A stretch of DNA of 64,000 bases from Lates calcarifer (Eukaryota; Chordata; Actinopteri; Centropomidae): contig NC_066838.1 of NCBI RefSeq assembly GCF_001640805.2, positions 9,660,066-9,724,065 on the forward strand. Direction: 5' to 3'. The notes below the pieces were generated by a model, which was not told the DNA's origin, made no database searches, and was given only the letters and a program-made list of their open reading frames with translations. Shown piece by piece: positions 12,559 through 26,677 of the stretch; the first letter of the stretch is position 1; each line of letters opens with the position of its first letter. Made by a program: the position numbers and the translations under genes.

Positions 12559-13300
12559 ACAGCGCCAGTCTGTCGTCATCTGCTCAAACAAACAAACCAG
12601 CAACAGTTTGACGAGCAAGCTGTGCATCGGAGACAATCATGCGAAGGAAAAAACTTTTATGAACTGCTAGTGGGACTTTTCGTGCCTGTCCACTTATCGG
12701 CAAAAGTAAAATACAGTTGACGCCGGGCGGTAAGTTTCGCCATTGATCGTGAGTAAAGTGACGGTTACCTCACTTAACTGCTAAAATGCTAGTATGCTAG
12801 CGTCGAATGAGTCGAGTATAACTAACAGCCAGCATTACCGTTAGCATAAAACTAACTAATGTTGCCCTCTCTATCTACAGGCTTACATTTATCTAAGATA
12901 TATTGATATTAAGAGAAGTAAATGACGACGAAGTCGTGATTTCGGGTGGTTTTAATTGTCGCTTTATTATGCTTCATTTGTTTTTTAAAATTGCCAGTGA
13001 GGTAGCTCTGCTAATGTAACTAGTTGGCGACCTGTCGCACTTGCTGAAGTTATTTAAATCCAGGTATACTCGGGTAAACACACTCCCCTTATAACGTGTT
13101 GTTTCATTAGAGATGGTATCTAATGTATTTGTGTATTATGTATTGTCTGGACTTACGGTGCCATCACGTGTTAATATTTGGAAACTGCGCCAGTTGAGAT
13201 AAGTAGACATCTCTCATGATGTTTGATGATTCTCAGTGGGGCTTCTTTTTAAGGCCATATCGTTAATGTTTACCTGTGCAGGCACAGTTGTGAGAGTAAG

Positions 13301-16300
13301 ATGAATTTCTCTGAGGTCTTCAAGCAAACCAACCAACTTTGCAAAGTGTCACCAGATGGAAAATATTTGGTAAGTGGGTGGGTTTTTAAATAAAAAACAT
13401 TCTAATTCATAGTTTTGTAGTGTGTGTGTAATGCAGTAGAGACAAGGCTTGCAACTCTCATGGTTAGGTTGCCCATTTGTACACAAACAAAAGTGAAGTA
13501 GTTTACATTGGATTACATTACATTTGGTTGTACCCCTCAGGCTACCTGTGTACAGTACAGGCTGGTGGTGAGAGATGTTAGCACCCTGCAAATCCTGCAG
13601 CTCTACACCTGCCTGGACCAGATATCCCACATGGAGTGGTCTTCTGACTCTCTCTTTATTCTCTGTGCTATGTACAAGAGAGGACTGGTACAGGTAGGTT
13701 ATGAAAAGGGGACAATAATGTGAGTATGTGACTCAGCGTGTAGTCTAGATGCTCAGTTGCATACCTGATTGGTTGCATTTTTCTCTGTTAGATTAATGCT
13801 GTTAGTGGTGCTATGATTAATTAGTTGTTATTTTTGAATGATAGAAAACGTTTTACATATTCCTGCCTTTACCCACAGAATATTGTTGTAAATGAAATAC
13901 TTTCTTGGACAATTTAAGCAATATGACAGCATCTCTTTGAGCTCCAAGAGCTTAGTATTTGTGTTATTTTTTGCCTTAATTGATTAAATAATTAACTAAG
14001 TGATATAAACAATAATTCAGATTAATCAACAATAAAAATGGTTTGTCGCAACCTTTAAATACTGTATACTGTAGATTTCTGCTGCTTACTGATGCAATCC
14101 AAATTTGACAACATTTAAATTTTATTAAGTTTTAAAACAAATCTTTGAGATCAGTCAAATTAATAATTCATTGACTGGGATCTACTTGATTTGTGCACTT
14201 TGGTAGGTTGGTGGGCTGTTAGAGGGACTAAAGCAGCCATGACTTACTTTAGTTTCTGTTTTGATATTTGTAGTTGATGAAATCTTTTAAATTAAGTACA
14301 GATATGCTCATCCTGGGTCTTAAGGGTGCAGGACTGTGAAGTGAAGAACAAAGAACATACATACAACATGCTTCAAACATGCCCTTCCTGTTCACCACAG
14401 TACTTTTAGAAATGGTCCATCTGTTATTTTGTACTATTCTAATTTTGTTGGAAAGCACAGCACTGTAGGTAAATTTGGATTCAGAAGAAAGCTTTTTTTT
14501 TTTTAAGCTTTTGATTTTTAACTTCTATTTGAATTAATCAAATAGAAGAATGAATCACACAAGGTATGTCATTGTTAAATTGTCCTATTATTGTATTAGT
14601 AGTGTGTCAATGTTACTTGGATTAAACATGTAGGCCACACATAAAATATAAAGTAATCTAGAAGCTATCATTTCAAATGAAATTCTCCATTTACCACACA
14701 AAAAATGACATATTATTAATATTAATTTAAACCATTTCATTGATCATTCATCTACATTTTGCTTCATGAATACAAAGACAAATGTTGTTAGATGATTGTA
14801 GAACTGTGCCCTTTTTTTTAATGCCTTTTTTCTTAACTCATCTACACCAGGTCTTTTTTCACAGTTCACAGGAACAGTTTTCTCTTAATGATTTGTTCAC
14901 ATTTTTTAAGCTCTGCAGGCCAGTGCAATTTCAATTTCGTGTGTATCACAGCCCAAGTAGCTTACCTTTGAAGGGGTATCCAGCGCCAGTCTTTCATGGT
15001 TTCAGATGCTCAGGTGTTTCTTACTGTTTGAAATCAAGTTTAAGGAGATACACGATGTGTGTAAAGGATGTCATCAGTGACGGCTGATAGCTGTCCTCCT
15101 GTCACTTTCCCTCTTTTCTCTGTCTTTTTCTTCAGGTGTGGTCTCTTGAACAGCCGGACTGGCACTGTAAGATTGATGAGGGCTCAATAGGACTAGTCTC
15201 CTCGCGCTGGAGTCCAGACGGACGTCACATTCTCAACACCACTGAGTTCCATGTAAGTGTGAAGTTGATGCGTGCATGTGTGCATGCATTCATGCGCACG
15301 GAAGTGTGTTTATGCATATGCTTGTCTGGTTTCAACTGTTGCTGGCCCACAAGTAAAGGGGACCTGAAAATAGCCAGACACCAGAGCCTTCCTTGACGGC
15401 CTCTACACCGCCCCACCCCCCCCCCCACCCCCACCTGCTGCATGTATTCAGCCTGATTTCATAGCTCCCCTCCTGTTAGCGTCCTGTCATACATGGGTCT
15501 CAAGTACCTCTGGAACATGGGTGCAATATGTATGTTCCCTTCTCATGTAGGTCTAGTATTTTCTTTGGCATTGGCCTTTTAATGATGTTCTTTCAGGCTA
15601 CTATAGAGAAGTTTAAGAAGTACGTTTTAATAAGCCAGCCTCAGATCCTCAAATTGTTTCACAAATCTACTGTCATTCATCTAATGTTTCTATGACTGTA
15701 GTCGACTCAATGCAGTGATGTCAAACCACAGGTCACATTTTGGAAAAAACAGTTTAATTAATATAAGGGTCAAATTAAACAATAATTTGAGGTGGAACTT
15801 GACTTGACCCGAGCTGGACTGATGGTGCCCTTGACACTGGATTTAAGAAGCTAATGGCGATATTTGACATTATATATATACATATATATGTATTTTAAAA
15901 ATCAAATATTTCATATAGCAATATTAATTTTTACTTAAACACATTACATAAATAAACATTTTGTATAAGGATCCCTTAAATTGTTTTTTAAAATACAAAT
16001 ACGATAAAAGATATTTGCTGAGTGGTACATTTTACAGTTTGATAAGTTGGATGTTACTTTACCCCACTATATCTGTGATAAGTTAATACTGGCCACTACG
16101 TAAACATAGAGGTGGATGGAAATTTGTATTTATTTTTTGTAAATCATGTCAATGAGAATTATATAGCATGCTGTGAAAAAACCCAGAGTCAATATATAAT
16201 CAATCAGTGTAATATGGGTAGAGTTAGTCATCACCACCAAAACGATTTCATTCTAGCACTTTAAGTAAAAAAATCTGTGTCCTGTAAAAGGCACTGCAAG

Positions 16301-17776
16301 TTGTAATAAAATGGCTATTGATTGCGGTTTTTCACTGGTAGTTTTTCCACCTGCCAAAAATGGGCCCAGGAGAGTCAAGAGATGTTGAGTGAGTGTTTAC
16401 AAAGAAGCACAGATTAATTGTGATTTAGTTCCATTCTGCGCTTCCCGATTCCTGTTTGATTTTCACTCCGCAGTAAGCACGCGTTGTAAGGGCTGAGAAG
16501 ATATAGCAGCTACTCTCAGGCCATGTGGAATATGAGGGCACTGTGGTGGGCCGTGTCTGTAATGCTGAACCTGACTCCAAGATTCATTTGACAGGTGTTG
16601 TGGCCCAACACACAACTGTGTCTGGTCTGGAGAAGGGAGCAGGGAGCAGGGAGTGCAAATGTCTGTGGCATGTCTGCTTTGTGTCTGTCTGCATCTTCCA
16701 GGAAAAAAGGAAAAGGATGGAAAAGAATGGAAGCTCCTTCCCTAAGGAGATATGACATTTTAGAATAGTATAGCTTGTTTCCCTACCTTTGAGACATTCT
16801 TGTGTTTCCTGTTTATTTCCTCTCATAGAGAGGTGAAGGTTTCTTGAGCTAGGTAAACCTGTATTGTTGGTAGCACTGGAAGATGGTGTACAAAGATTAG
16901 ATAGTGATACTCAAGTTCACTTAACTGGCAGTACCCTGATCTAACCATGAAGTCACATTGGGAATGGCAGTTGAATTCTGCTCAAGCAAACTAAATGAGT
17001 ATTTATGGTCAAGAGCACTTAGAAAACACTGCAGAGCAACCGGGCAATAGACTGTCATGGTCATATTTTTTTTAAAATTATTACTGGGTATTTTTTAATG
17101 GTTTAACAGTGATAAGATTTTTGTGGTAGTCCATAGCTTCTTTTACAATGCCTGTTCAAGACCAGAATATTGAACTGTTATTCTGCCTAACCATTTTGTA
17201 TAAAAATATACAACGTTATCCCACCTTTAAGCTGGCAGTGGAGGTAGCCACAGAGCTGAATTGATGTCTGCATAAAAGGCAGAGCTGGCACAATGGAACA
17301 GACACTGACAACACTGAGGCTGCTGTGTTACATGTCACAGTCTCTGATGCTGGACTCTGTGATGCTGGCATGGCATCTAAAATCACACGCCGGAGAAGAA
17401 TAATGCCGGCTTATGAGGGGTCTTCTCAACGCCAGTATTGCATGATTTCTGTGTAAAAGGGGCTCATTTCTCGTCCTCTCACCCGTGGTTGCACACTGAC
17501 TTCATCACCTGGCTGGATATGAGCAGGAAGTTTGAGCATCCTGTTGTAGTTGAGGATGCAAAACTAGTTGAACAGAGGCACCAAGCTACCACATTGCCAA
17601 GGGGCCCACTGAACTCGCCTTCACCCCAGCCCAAGATTTCATTAAGGCTATGCCAGACGGGTGTTCGTGTCAGGCTTGAATTTCAGCCCCACTCATAAAC
17701 AGCCTGCTATATTAACTTGTTTAGGGACAGCTGCCTGTGGTGTGGATCGTGCCTGTGTGTGTGCGTGCGTGTGCAT

Positions 17777-17834
<58 letters not shown>

Positions 17835-18357
17835 AGTCTGTCTGTGTGTTAGCAAATCTGCTTAGCTAGCTGTGTGTGTCTATGTAGCTGTGTGGCTGTG
17901 TGTCTGGCTGTCTTTGTGAGGATGTTTTGGTGTGTTTGTGTCTATTAACCCCAACACAAATTGAATATCTTCAGATCTTTCTGATTTGCAGGTATACAAT
18001 AATTAATTAGCTCACAGTTGTGGCAGAGAATGACTGAGTATATTGGTCTGTGGTGCTAACAGGGGTTTCATTGGCTGCCCCAGACAAACCACAGCTGAGC
18101 ACTGCTATTCCAGGTAGCTAGAAATGCTCTTGAGCTGTTCCTTGAAGGGTCCAAGGTAGAACTACTTTGTTTTTGGAGGAAGACATGTTAAAAAAACAAA
18201 CAAACAAACAAACAAAAAACAGCAGCTTTAGGATATAGTATGGCCAGGTGCACCAGTAGCTCACCTAGGTAAACACACATACATACCTTTACTGCATGTG
18301 ATCTCCCCTCTTTGTCCTGCCTTTTCTGACTGTCTCTCTGCCCTAACTGTGTATGTG

Positions 18358-18403
<46 letters not shown>

Positions 18404-18404
18404 C

Positions 18405-18437
<33 letters not shown>

Positions 18438-18469
18438 CACACACACACATATACATATATATGTATGTA

Positions 18470-18501
<32 letters not shown>

Positions 18502-21500
18502 ATATATGGTGTGGCGCCATGTGACAGATTTAATAGAAAGTCACATTGCTGAAACCTAGCCTATGTATTGTGAGACTTCACGCAAGTCATCTCTTATTTG
18601 AATTCCTATCGTTTATCTTAGGACCTCACAAAATGTCAGTTGCACATCCATCTTAATCCACCTTTACCAGCTGAGGGGTGATAAACTGAGGGTGGAAAAA
18701 CTCCAGCCAAGGACATCATTGAGCTTGACGTCTCTAATGGTTTTTACATTGTTGGGATGAGATTAGCAATTGCATTCTTTGCCAGTACTGCTGGAGCCTT
18801 GCTAACTTGTAGCATTGTTGGCAACAACGCTACTGGGCTGAACTGCAAGCAAACTGCATAGGCAGCTGCTGCACTGCATCATGGGACAATAGCTCACCAA
18901 TACCTATGTGTAGGCTGTGAGAAGCTCTAGTTCCTTGGTAGAATCATGAGGCTGTAACAGGAGAAATAGGCTATATTGGTTTGAGATAGCTCCCTATGTG
19001 GAATGCCTACAGTCTAATCCTCTGCTGACAGATAGGCCTATATGGCATCAAATACACTTGCCCATTCTCTCGCACTTGCTTAGGCGCACAACAAGAGTGG
19101 CTGACAGATAGATCTTATTCAGAGTTGCTGTCAGTAACTTTAGTCTGCAATTGATTGTAGTTATCATGTTGCCCACAGGCTGTCCTGTTGGGAATATTTC
19201 CTAATACTGTGGTTTTCTTGTGTTTAAGACACTTGTCTTATTGTAACATGTCTACTGAAGTTTATTTGTTCAACTCTTAATTATGGTACAGTCTCTCAGG
19301 ACTTCACAACAACCAAGTTATGAAACAATTTGTAGCCCCGCCATCACTTTTTAGAAAACTCACAAGCACCTTATTTGGTAAAATGTGAAGAGCCAGCATC
19401 TCCTAATGATGAATCTTGCATTTAGTAATCAAAACAATACTTAAATAAAAAGATGTCTGCAATTACAGTTGTATTTATGCTAACCCTGGCGCAGACGTGA
19501 ATTTTTCCATCTCTGATGGATAAGCAGCAGCTGTTGTAGTGGAGTTTTGTCTTTTCACACCATCCTCAAGCCCTTAGCCAAACTGCTGCTCACCTTTAGT
19601 GAGGATACTTCATCTAAAGTGTAGCTTTACCCACCAAGTATCTAATTGCATACCACCCCACATGGAAAAGCATTTCCCACCTATTTTCCTCATGCTAACA
19701 TTCCTCCACCCAGTTTAAAGTTACACTGCCTTTCGGGTCTTGATCTCCCCACATCCCCTCTGTGGTGGGTTCAAGGCATCTATGAAGTGTAAGTGTGTTT
19801 GTGTTTGAGCAATGTTGATATTGGTTGCCATGGCACCATGTCTGAGGGGATGTCCAGGAAGCGTGCAGTGAGGTGTTATTACAGGGCTTACACAGCTGGA
19901 TGTCTTGACCAAACAGGAGGGTCGACACTTCAGCCCAGTTAGGTGACAGACTTGATCCAGTTCAAATGTCTGTCTGGACACTGTGATGAAAGCCTTGTCA
20001 CTTCAGAAGTTTAAGCTCTGCACATTCTAAAATACAAAATAAAGGATTAAGGGTAGGCTCAAATGTTAATTGCCCAAAAGATTTTTAGTAGAATCATTAA
20101 TTATTGTAATTAATATTTTTTTGTGTGTGCAGTGTTCTCTCCAAAATATCTGGCTGTGATGGTGCAAAGAATTACAAATCAGTAAAAAGTTTGTTACAAG
20201 CTTAAATTGTGCAAGAATGCTCAGCACCCTTATTTGGAAGTGGAATAACAGTACAACATTAGAGTATGATGGTACAAAATAGTGTCATTGTGGGAGTACA
20301 TATCCGCAGACCTTGGTTTTGAGGATAACAGAATAAATTATAATTCACATTTTTGTAATTTGTCATTTCTGTTGTGGTGACTTAACCTGTTTTCCCTATG
20401 AAAAAGGAATGTGTTTTAACTGTCATCTGGGCTAGCATACATAACCAGTTTAGTTTAACATTTTAACAGCTTTAGCATTCAAAGCATTATTAGACATGGC
20501 TTTCTGTAATCTGTAAAGGAAGGTATGAGAGCCATGCATTTAACACCTGTAATGGTGCAGCATGCCTTTGCTGTTTGGATTGTTTGTAATGACTACTGTC
20601 ATAGGTTGAGTTTAAAAGACGAGTGAACAAAACATCTCTTTGTTGTGCAGAGTCAGGAAAGCAGACCTCAACTATCAAACTGCATAACTGTTCATAACAT
20701 GGGGGCCTGTAGAACATTAATGCATATTGTGTACTGTATGTATGGCATAAATAATTAGTCTGGATTATGAATACACAAATGGTCCAGATATCCTCTATCA
20801 TCTATTAGTAACATTCATTATATTTACAAAATGTCATTTCCATTGTCACTCTTGGGCTGTTGCTGTTAACAGTGGGATTGTAATAACAACTTTCTCTGTG
20901 AACACCTTAACAACCAGACGACTGTACAGTCATACAAACCACAGATTCTGTAACAGTGTCTCAAAAGACTGTCATGTGCTCCTTGTTTCTTGAAGGGCAA
21001 GATGCCACATTTCCTATTGGTCCTTGGGTCAAAACATGCTGCACTGTTGGCTGAGTGCCACCCACTTTTGTTGGCATCAGTCTTGCTGAAGTGAGACTGG
21101 TGGGTATTTGAGTGACTGCTGTCAAACCTGAGCATTAACACATGTGGTCTCTTTGTTCTGCCGACTTGTGGTCAGATAGTTATTCTCTGGCACTGCTTCT
21201 CATTTGTGGGAATACACACAACCTGCTGGATACGCAACTTGCTGTTAATTTGTCACACTTGTAGCAAACTTGTCTGACGTTACATCTTGGCAACTAAATG
21301 GATTGGTCCTATTTTCCTGCTATGTGTCGAGATGTTGCTTTGGACCTGTTAATTTAATATGTGTTCAAGTCCTGATTTAATCAGTATCTTCTCTTCTGAT
21401 CCCTGTCAGTGCCTGCAACCCTTAAACATACACGTTCATTCCCTGTGGAAGTACACTGATAGACAACACCCCACTTAGTGTCCTACAGGACCATCCATCT

Positions 21501-24500
21501 AATGATGGATGGGCTCCATGTCAGTGTCTCATATCCCTCACAGAGATTAATCATAGACCTCTTCAAAGACATAAGATGCTCTGTCCACAGATGTTAAAGG
21601 GCTTGATGGACCATGCTATTGTGGTCTGTAATGTGGATCTGCCCAGCTAACAGATGAGTCTTTGGGCGTAGAAGAACACTTTCATAGCGTCATTAAGCTA
21701 GTGGCCTGGTTGATTGAGCTTTAGTTAATAAGCTGCTGTTGGCACCCAGTCATCATACACAGTACTTATTAGATTACAGCCTTATTATGATCTTCTCACT
21801 GAAGACTAGTGTCAGAATTAATATCATATGGTCTAAAGTCTCTCATGGCAGTAGAAAGGGTATCAGATCCCAAAGTTCATGCACTTGTCTAAACCACTGT
21901 TTCCTTCAAAACCCAATCACCAATTTTACATTTGGTGCTTGGATTAGAACCTGACTGATACATCAGAATGACCCATATCATTGTCCAATTTGAGCTTATG
22001 ACAGATACAATGGTATTATTGTCATGTTGGCTGGTAAGTAACACAAAGTTGCAAACAAAAATTCATTATCTCAAAAATGTGTTTTAGGCAATCTAGAAAC
22101 AGTGTTGCTATTACACAGTTTGTCCACTAGAGAGCACTGAGAAGTGTATTTTGGACTGTAAAATGTCAAATATCTTGGGCACAATTCTTTAATAACCACA
22201 TTTAATTGTTTGTGATAGGACTATAGGATATCATAAGATTTTTTTTTAAACAGGTACCAACTTGCATGTTTTTATGTCCTTTTTGCTGCAGTATGATACA
22301 CTTGCTTACCATACTTTCACTTGACAGTACTTCACTGTTCTTTTGTTTTTTTTTAATCCCCCCCCCAAATTTTCCTTGTCCCATGACAGCTGAGAGTCAC
22401 CGTCTGGTCCCTGTGCACCAAAGCTGTGTCATATATCAAGTATCCCAAAGCATGTCAGAAGGGTGAGTATGAGAATTATATTGTTTTATTTATTATCTCG
22501 AGGCTTATGAGTGCATCTGTATTATCAGGAGTACCTGAGGACAGGGCCAGCGATCTGAGTGCCTCAGCATGCCCCATGAATCACATGCCGTTCTTTACCT
22601 TGTGGCATGACCCTGGGTATGCGGCCAAACTATGGTCCTCTCTGCTGACAGCTGTGTCCCTCTTCAGTAAATGGGGCATGCTCTTCATAACAGGCCTGTC
22701 AACAACCAGGGGAAAAAATGATTGTCTGTGACTCGCCCCATTTTCTGCATGCAATACTGTGCCCTTTTGTGACCCTTGTATTCTCACAGCCGTCATATAG
22801 ATAATATGACCATGATAGTTACATACCACCGACCTGATGGTGCCAAAGGGTCCGATAATTACATTGAATGAAATACACAGGAAACCACAAGGTATATTTA
22901 GAATAGATAATCGATTTTTCTTCTAGGCAGAAAATTGTGTTTTGATAAAAAAATGTTTGTTTTTTTTTTGTTTGTTTTTTTTTTGTCATTGTGTCTATTT
23001 ATTTCTTGCCACTTTTGAGGAATCATATTTTATGAGTGCAGATTAAAGTGGCCAAAAACGGAATATTTAAACTGTTAATTGCTTGATACCTGCTTTACAA
23101 GGACTATACTATACTGTAGTGTCCTATGTAAATATTAAACCTAACAAATCATGTCTGTTTAGGTTGATTTTTATGTTTTGGGGTTTTGGTTGTTTTTTTG
23201 TTTTTTTTCAAACATACTATATTTTTCAGTTCAGTGGCATTGTCATTGTAATACTATTCTTGTGATTATATTTTACATCTGGTAGTTGCCTATAAAATTA
23301 CAGCTTTCACCAATCATCTTTCATCTACAGGTATAGATTTCAGCAGAGATGGCTGCTATATGGCCTTGGCTGAACGTCGTGACTGCAAAGATTATGTTAG
23401 TGTTTTTGTGTGTGACGACTGGCATTTACTCAGGGTAAGTAGGACATTAGACTTTTACTTGACTTTTATGACCATTTAGAGGTAACACTTGAGTAAGCGA
23501 AGTAAGCAACAGTGGAAGAAATCTAAATTTAGGCGACCTAAAAGATACACGGTTTCAGCCTGTGACAGTAGAAGTATGATTTAGTATTGCATTACAATAT
23601 GATTTACAACATGGTGTAAAAGCTTGACTGCCACTTAGACTCCGCTGCTATGTAGAAATGCAGAGGAAATTTTCTTGATTCAGGATTCAAGATGCCATGC
23701 ATATGCATTCATAGACATGTAGATTAACAAAATACTTTTTTAAATTAAAAAGTTGATGAGATCAGTGATGATTGATCTTTTTTGTCCAATTCTTAATTCT
23801 AAACCATTAACTGTTGTAGAGAAATATTTTTGTCTTCTGTAAATGTAGTGTAAATTAATTCAGTTCAACTGTCACAGCATTTTGAGACTGAAACGCAGGA
23901 CCTGGCAGGGTTGGAGTGGTCTCCCAATGGCTGTGTGCTGGCAGTGTGGGACAGCTGTCTGGAGGTGAGTCAACTACCTTACAGATTTTCGTTTCAACAA
24001 GAGAGTAAGGTAGATTAACCATCCTAACAGCTTTGTTGAGTAGAAATGTATTATTTCTGCTCCAGTGAATTACAATGTAAGATGTTGGATCTATCTACAG
24101 AGGCCGCTGTTCCACTCTTAAACACAGAACTTGAAGTTCAGTCAATGGCTGTCATGAGAAACCCACGTTTTCTCTAGTTTAACTTTTGAGCCCTGTTCAG
24201 TATGTGCAACATTATTTACATATGTTATGAGTAACACAAGTAAAGTGACCTTGCAATAGCACAGATATATGATAAGACTTTATTGATGACCAGAGGGGAT
24301 ATTCCCAATACAGAAGTACAATATTCTGGAGAGGACAAGATGTTCTGAACATAAACAGAATAAAAGTGCTATTGTTTCATGTGTGTGTGTCCTCTCTGCA
24401 GTACAAGGTGTTGCTGTATTCTCTGGATGGTCGATTGCTGTCAACTTACAGTGCTTATGAGTGGTCGCTGGGTGTCAAGTCCGTGACCTGGAGCCCCAGC

Positions 24501-26677
24501 AGCCAGTTCCTGGCCATTGGCAGCTATGATGAAAAAGTATGGACAAACTGATCTCTGAAGACTCTAAGAAACAGATGTCAACAGTCTTCAGCCCCAACCG
24601 ACACTGATTCTGAAGTGATGTCATTTGAGGCATTTTATCAGATTTCATGCAGCTCTCTTTGGAGCCACAAAAATATCTTGAGACAACTTTTGTCACATAT
24701 GCAGTTTTCTGTAGATAAAGAATAGTATAAACCTTAAGTGTCAGACATGTTTTTATCCTGAATCTGATTTTTTGTGTGCAATTGTCATTATCGGTACAAA
24801 GTGAAGTAAGACTTTGATATCCTCATATCAGGTGCGCATCCTCAATCACATCACATGGAAGAAAATCACACAGTTTGACCATCCTGCAGCCATCAACAAC
24901 ACAAAAGCTGTGAGTATTCTTCAGCCTTCATGATGAACCTTGAAGGCATCACAGTTCACTTATTTACTGTTGGTTATATTTTCTAGGTTGTGTATAAGGA
25001 AGTGGAGAAAAGGCCAGCTGTTGGCAGTGATGACCTTTCACTACACAACATCACAATCGGCACCACTCTCTTCAACACTCAGAGCAAATGTATGTTGGCT
25101 TTTTCCAGTATTTAGAAAAGTGAGGTCAGGTAATCAACTTTGTCAAATCACAAACTCTGTTTGTTTTTTTTTTTTCTTGCATCATCCAGATGAGATCTGC
25201 CCACTGCCAGTCCAAATTCCTGTGGTCAAACCAGACCCAGACCGAGCCAACCCCAAGATTGGAGTGTCTACCTTGGCATTCAGTTCAGACAGTCGCTATC
25301 TAGCTACCAGAAATGGTAAGATTTCACAGCTGTCCAGTATTACCTTAATGGTTAGCCCAAGAAAAACTATTATATTAATAGCTTCCACATTTTTGTTCTG
25401 ACCTACTTTCTACAGTGTGTATGTGCTAAGAGTAGTTTTGAATGTGTATATGTGTTTCTCTGACGGCAGACAACATGACCACTGTTGTCTGGGTGTGGGA
25501 CATGCAGAAGATGAACCTGGAGGCTGTGCTGGAGCAGACATCAGCCATCCGCTGCTTCCAGTGGGACCCTCGACGCCCCCGCCTGGCACTGTGCACAGCC
25601 ACCACCAAACTCTATCTCTGGTCCCCAGCAGGATGCGTTTCTGTCCAAGTCCCCACTGAAGGTAACATGCTCAGTCACTGAGAACTGAAACTGTCAAGAA
25701 GCTAGAATACACAGCTGCATTGTATCTTTCTCAGATGTAGGAAAGGGTCAGTGCACCCTAATGTCCTTCCCACCAAGTTTATTTAAGCTGCACAAGGCCA
25801 TCTCTGCATGTTGGCTGAAAGAGGTCACTGTTTGAGTTTTAAGACTGAAATCATGTCATATTGCAACAGACTGATCCCAATGAAGTGCTTGCTGCTGTTT
25901 TTATGTTTATGTCCAATCTCAACATACTCCCAGTCTGTGGGGAAGACTGACTGTACTCAATGTCAGATTTGTTTTAATTATTTCAATCTTTATCTGTAAA
26001 GTGTAGTCTAATGAGATCAGTTGAACATCTTGCGTGGGCACCTCATGTGCACAGGACAATAAGAGCAAAAGCACCGACCCTACAGTTAGACAAATATTGA
26101 ATCCTTACAAAACTGCAAATACAAGGATAAAATAGTGATGAAATCAGGTGGTGTCAGCTGCTGCAGTTTATACAACTGAATGGAGCAAAAGATTTTAAGC
26201 TTTTTTAGACCAGGTTTTGAATTTGGGAACTTCCAGAATGAGACACGCCTTGGATCTAGTAAAATGGTGAGTTTGCCTACTCTATAGACAAGACAAAATA
26301 TTCTATATGCTTTTTGAATGCTTTTTTACACACCGGATGCTCATCTATGTTCCGGTCCTGTATTTTGATTTACCCTTAGGTGGGTGTGTTGTACTAAGAA
26401 ACCCTTGAGTAGAAAATAAAAAAAAAGAATATTGTTACTGCATGAGGATTGAATCTGCAAGACTTTTAAGGACTAAAAACTGAACATGGATTCATAAAAT
26501 GCACACTTATTTTGTAACCTTAAGTGTGTTGTCATCACAGTTGTCCATCTCTCTCCTCTACCAGGTGGTTTTCAGGTCCAGTCACTAAGCTGGCACTGCA
26601 GCGGAGACTCTCTTATCTTGCTTGGAAAAGAGCAGCTGTGTTTGTGCTACATGGACACCGACCAGGACGAAAAGTAA
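13301..26677 (+). CDS. wrap73: WD repeat-containing protein WRAP73 (WDR8), complete
   Basis: Twelve coding exons: 13301-13369, 13541-13693, 15136-15252, 22390-22462, 23331-23434, 23878-23964, 24402-24536, 24832-24909, 24987-25089, 25190-25315, 25470-25661, 26565-26677. All junctions are GT-AG and phases close exactly, giving 1350 nt and 449 aa (human WRAP73 is about 460). The start [20 protein letters not shown] lies in exon 2, after an untranslated exon ending at 12729. WD-type strands recur ([71 protein letters not shown]). The predicted fold is a seven-bladed-type beta-propeller. The family acts at centrosomes and spindle poles with SSX2IP in spindle anchoring and ciliogenesis. Intron 15253-22389 is unusually long (7.1 kb). 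Poly(A) signals lie at 26922-26927 and 27061-27066. The gene runs head-to-head with tp73, as in human, where WRAP73 is named for being antisense to TP73. Confidence 0.97.
17753..17832. repeat. (GT)n microsatellite with interrupted start
   Basis: GT dinucleotides, pure from about 17780, preceded by GTGC/ATGC interruptions. Confidence 0.9.
18355..18503. repeat. compound CA/TA/GT tract, alternating purine-pyrimidine with inverted symmetry
   Basis: Blocks in order: CA run, ATATA, a CGTGTG... run, TATATATA, CA run, ATATATAT, GT run, TATATATA. CA blocks are complementary to GT blocks, so the tract can fold on itself. Almost every step alternates purine and pyrimidine over about 150 bp. Confidence 0.9.

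Larger units (their letters stand above)
15253..22389 (+). other. wrap73 7.1 kb intron
   Basis: No additional exon was recognised. It contains a long GT run (about 17753-17832), an AAAC run (about 18190-18213) and the compound CA/TA/GT tract at 18355-18503. Short ORFs here (for example 16516-16826 and 19695-19981) have no recognisable domain and no supporting splice pattern. Confidence 0.7.

Noticed and set aside
12418..12720. 100-codon ORF before wrap73
   Set aside because: Begins in a CA repeat and covers the promoter and 5' untranslated region. The wrap73 start at 13301 is supported by homology.
18188..18552. ORFs of His-Thr and Cys-Val repeats
   Set aside because: Translations of the CA/GT microsatellite tract.
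19695..19981. Overlapping 77- and 86-codon minus-strand ORFs in the wrap73 intron
   Set aside because: No domain, no codon periodicity visible, no splice support.
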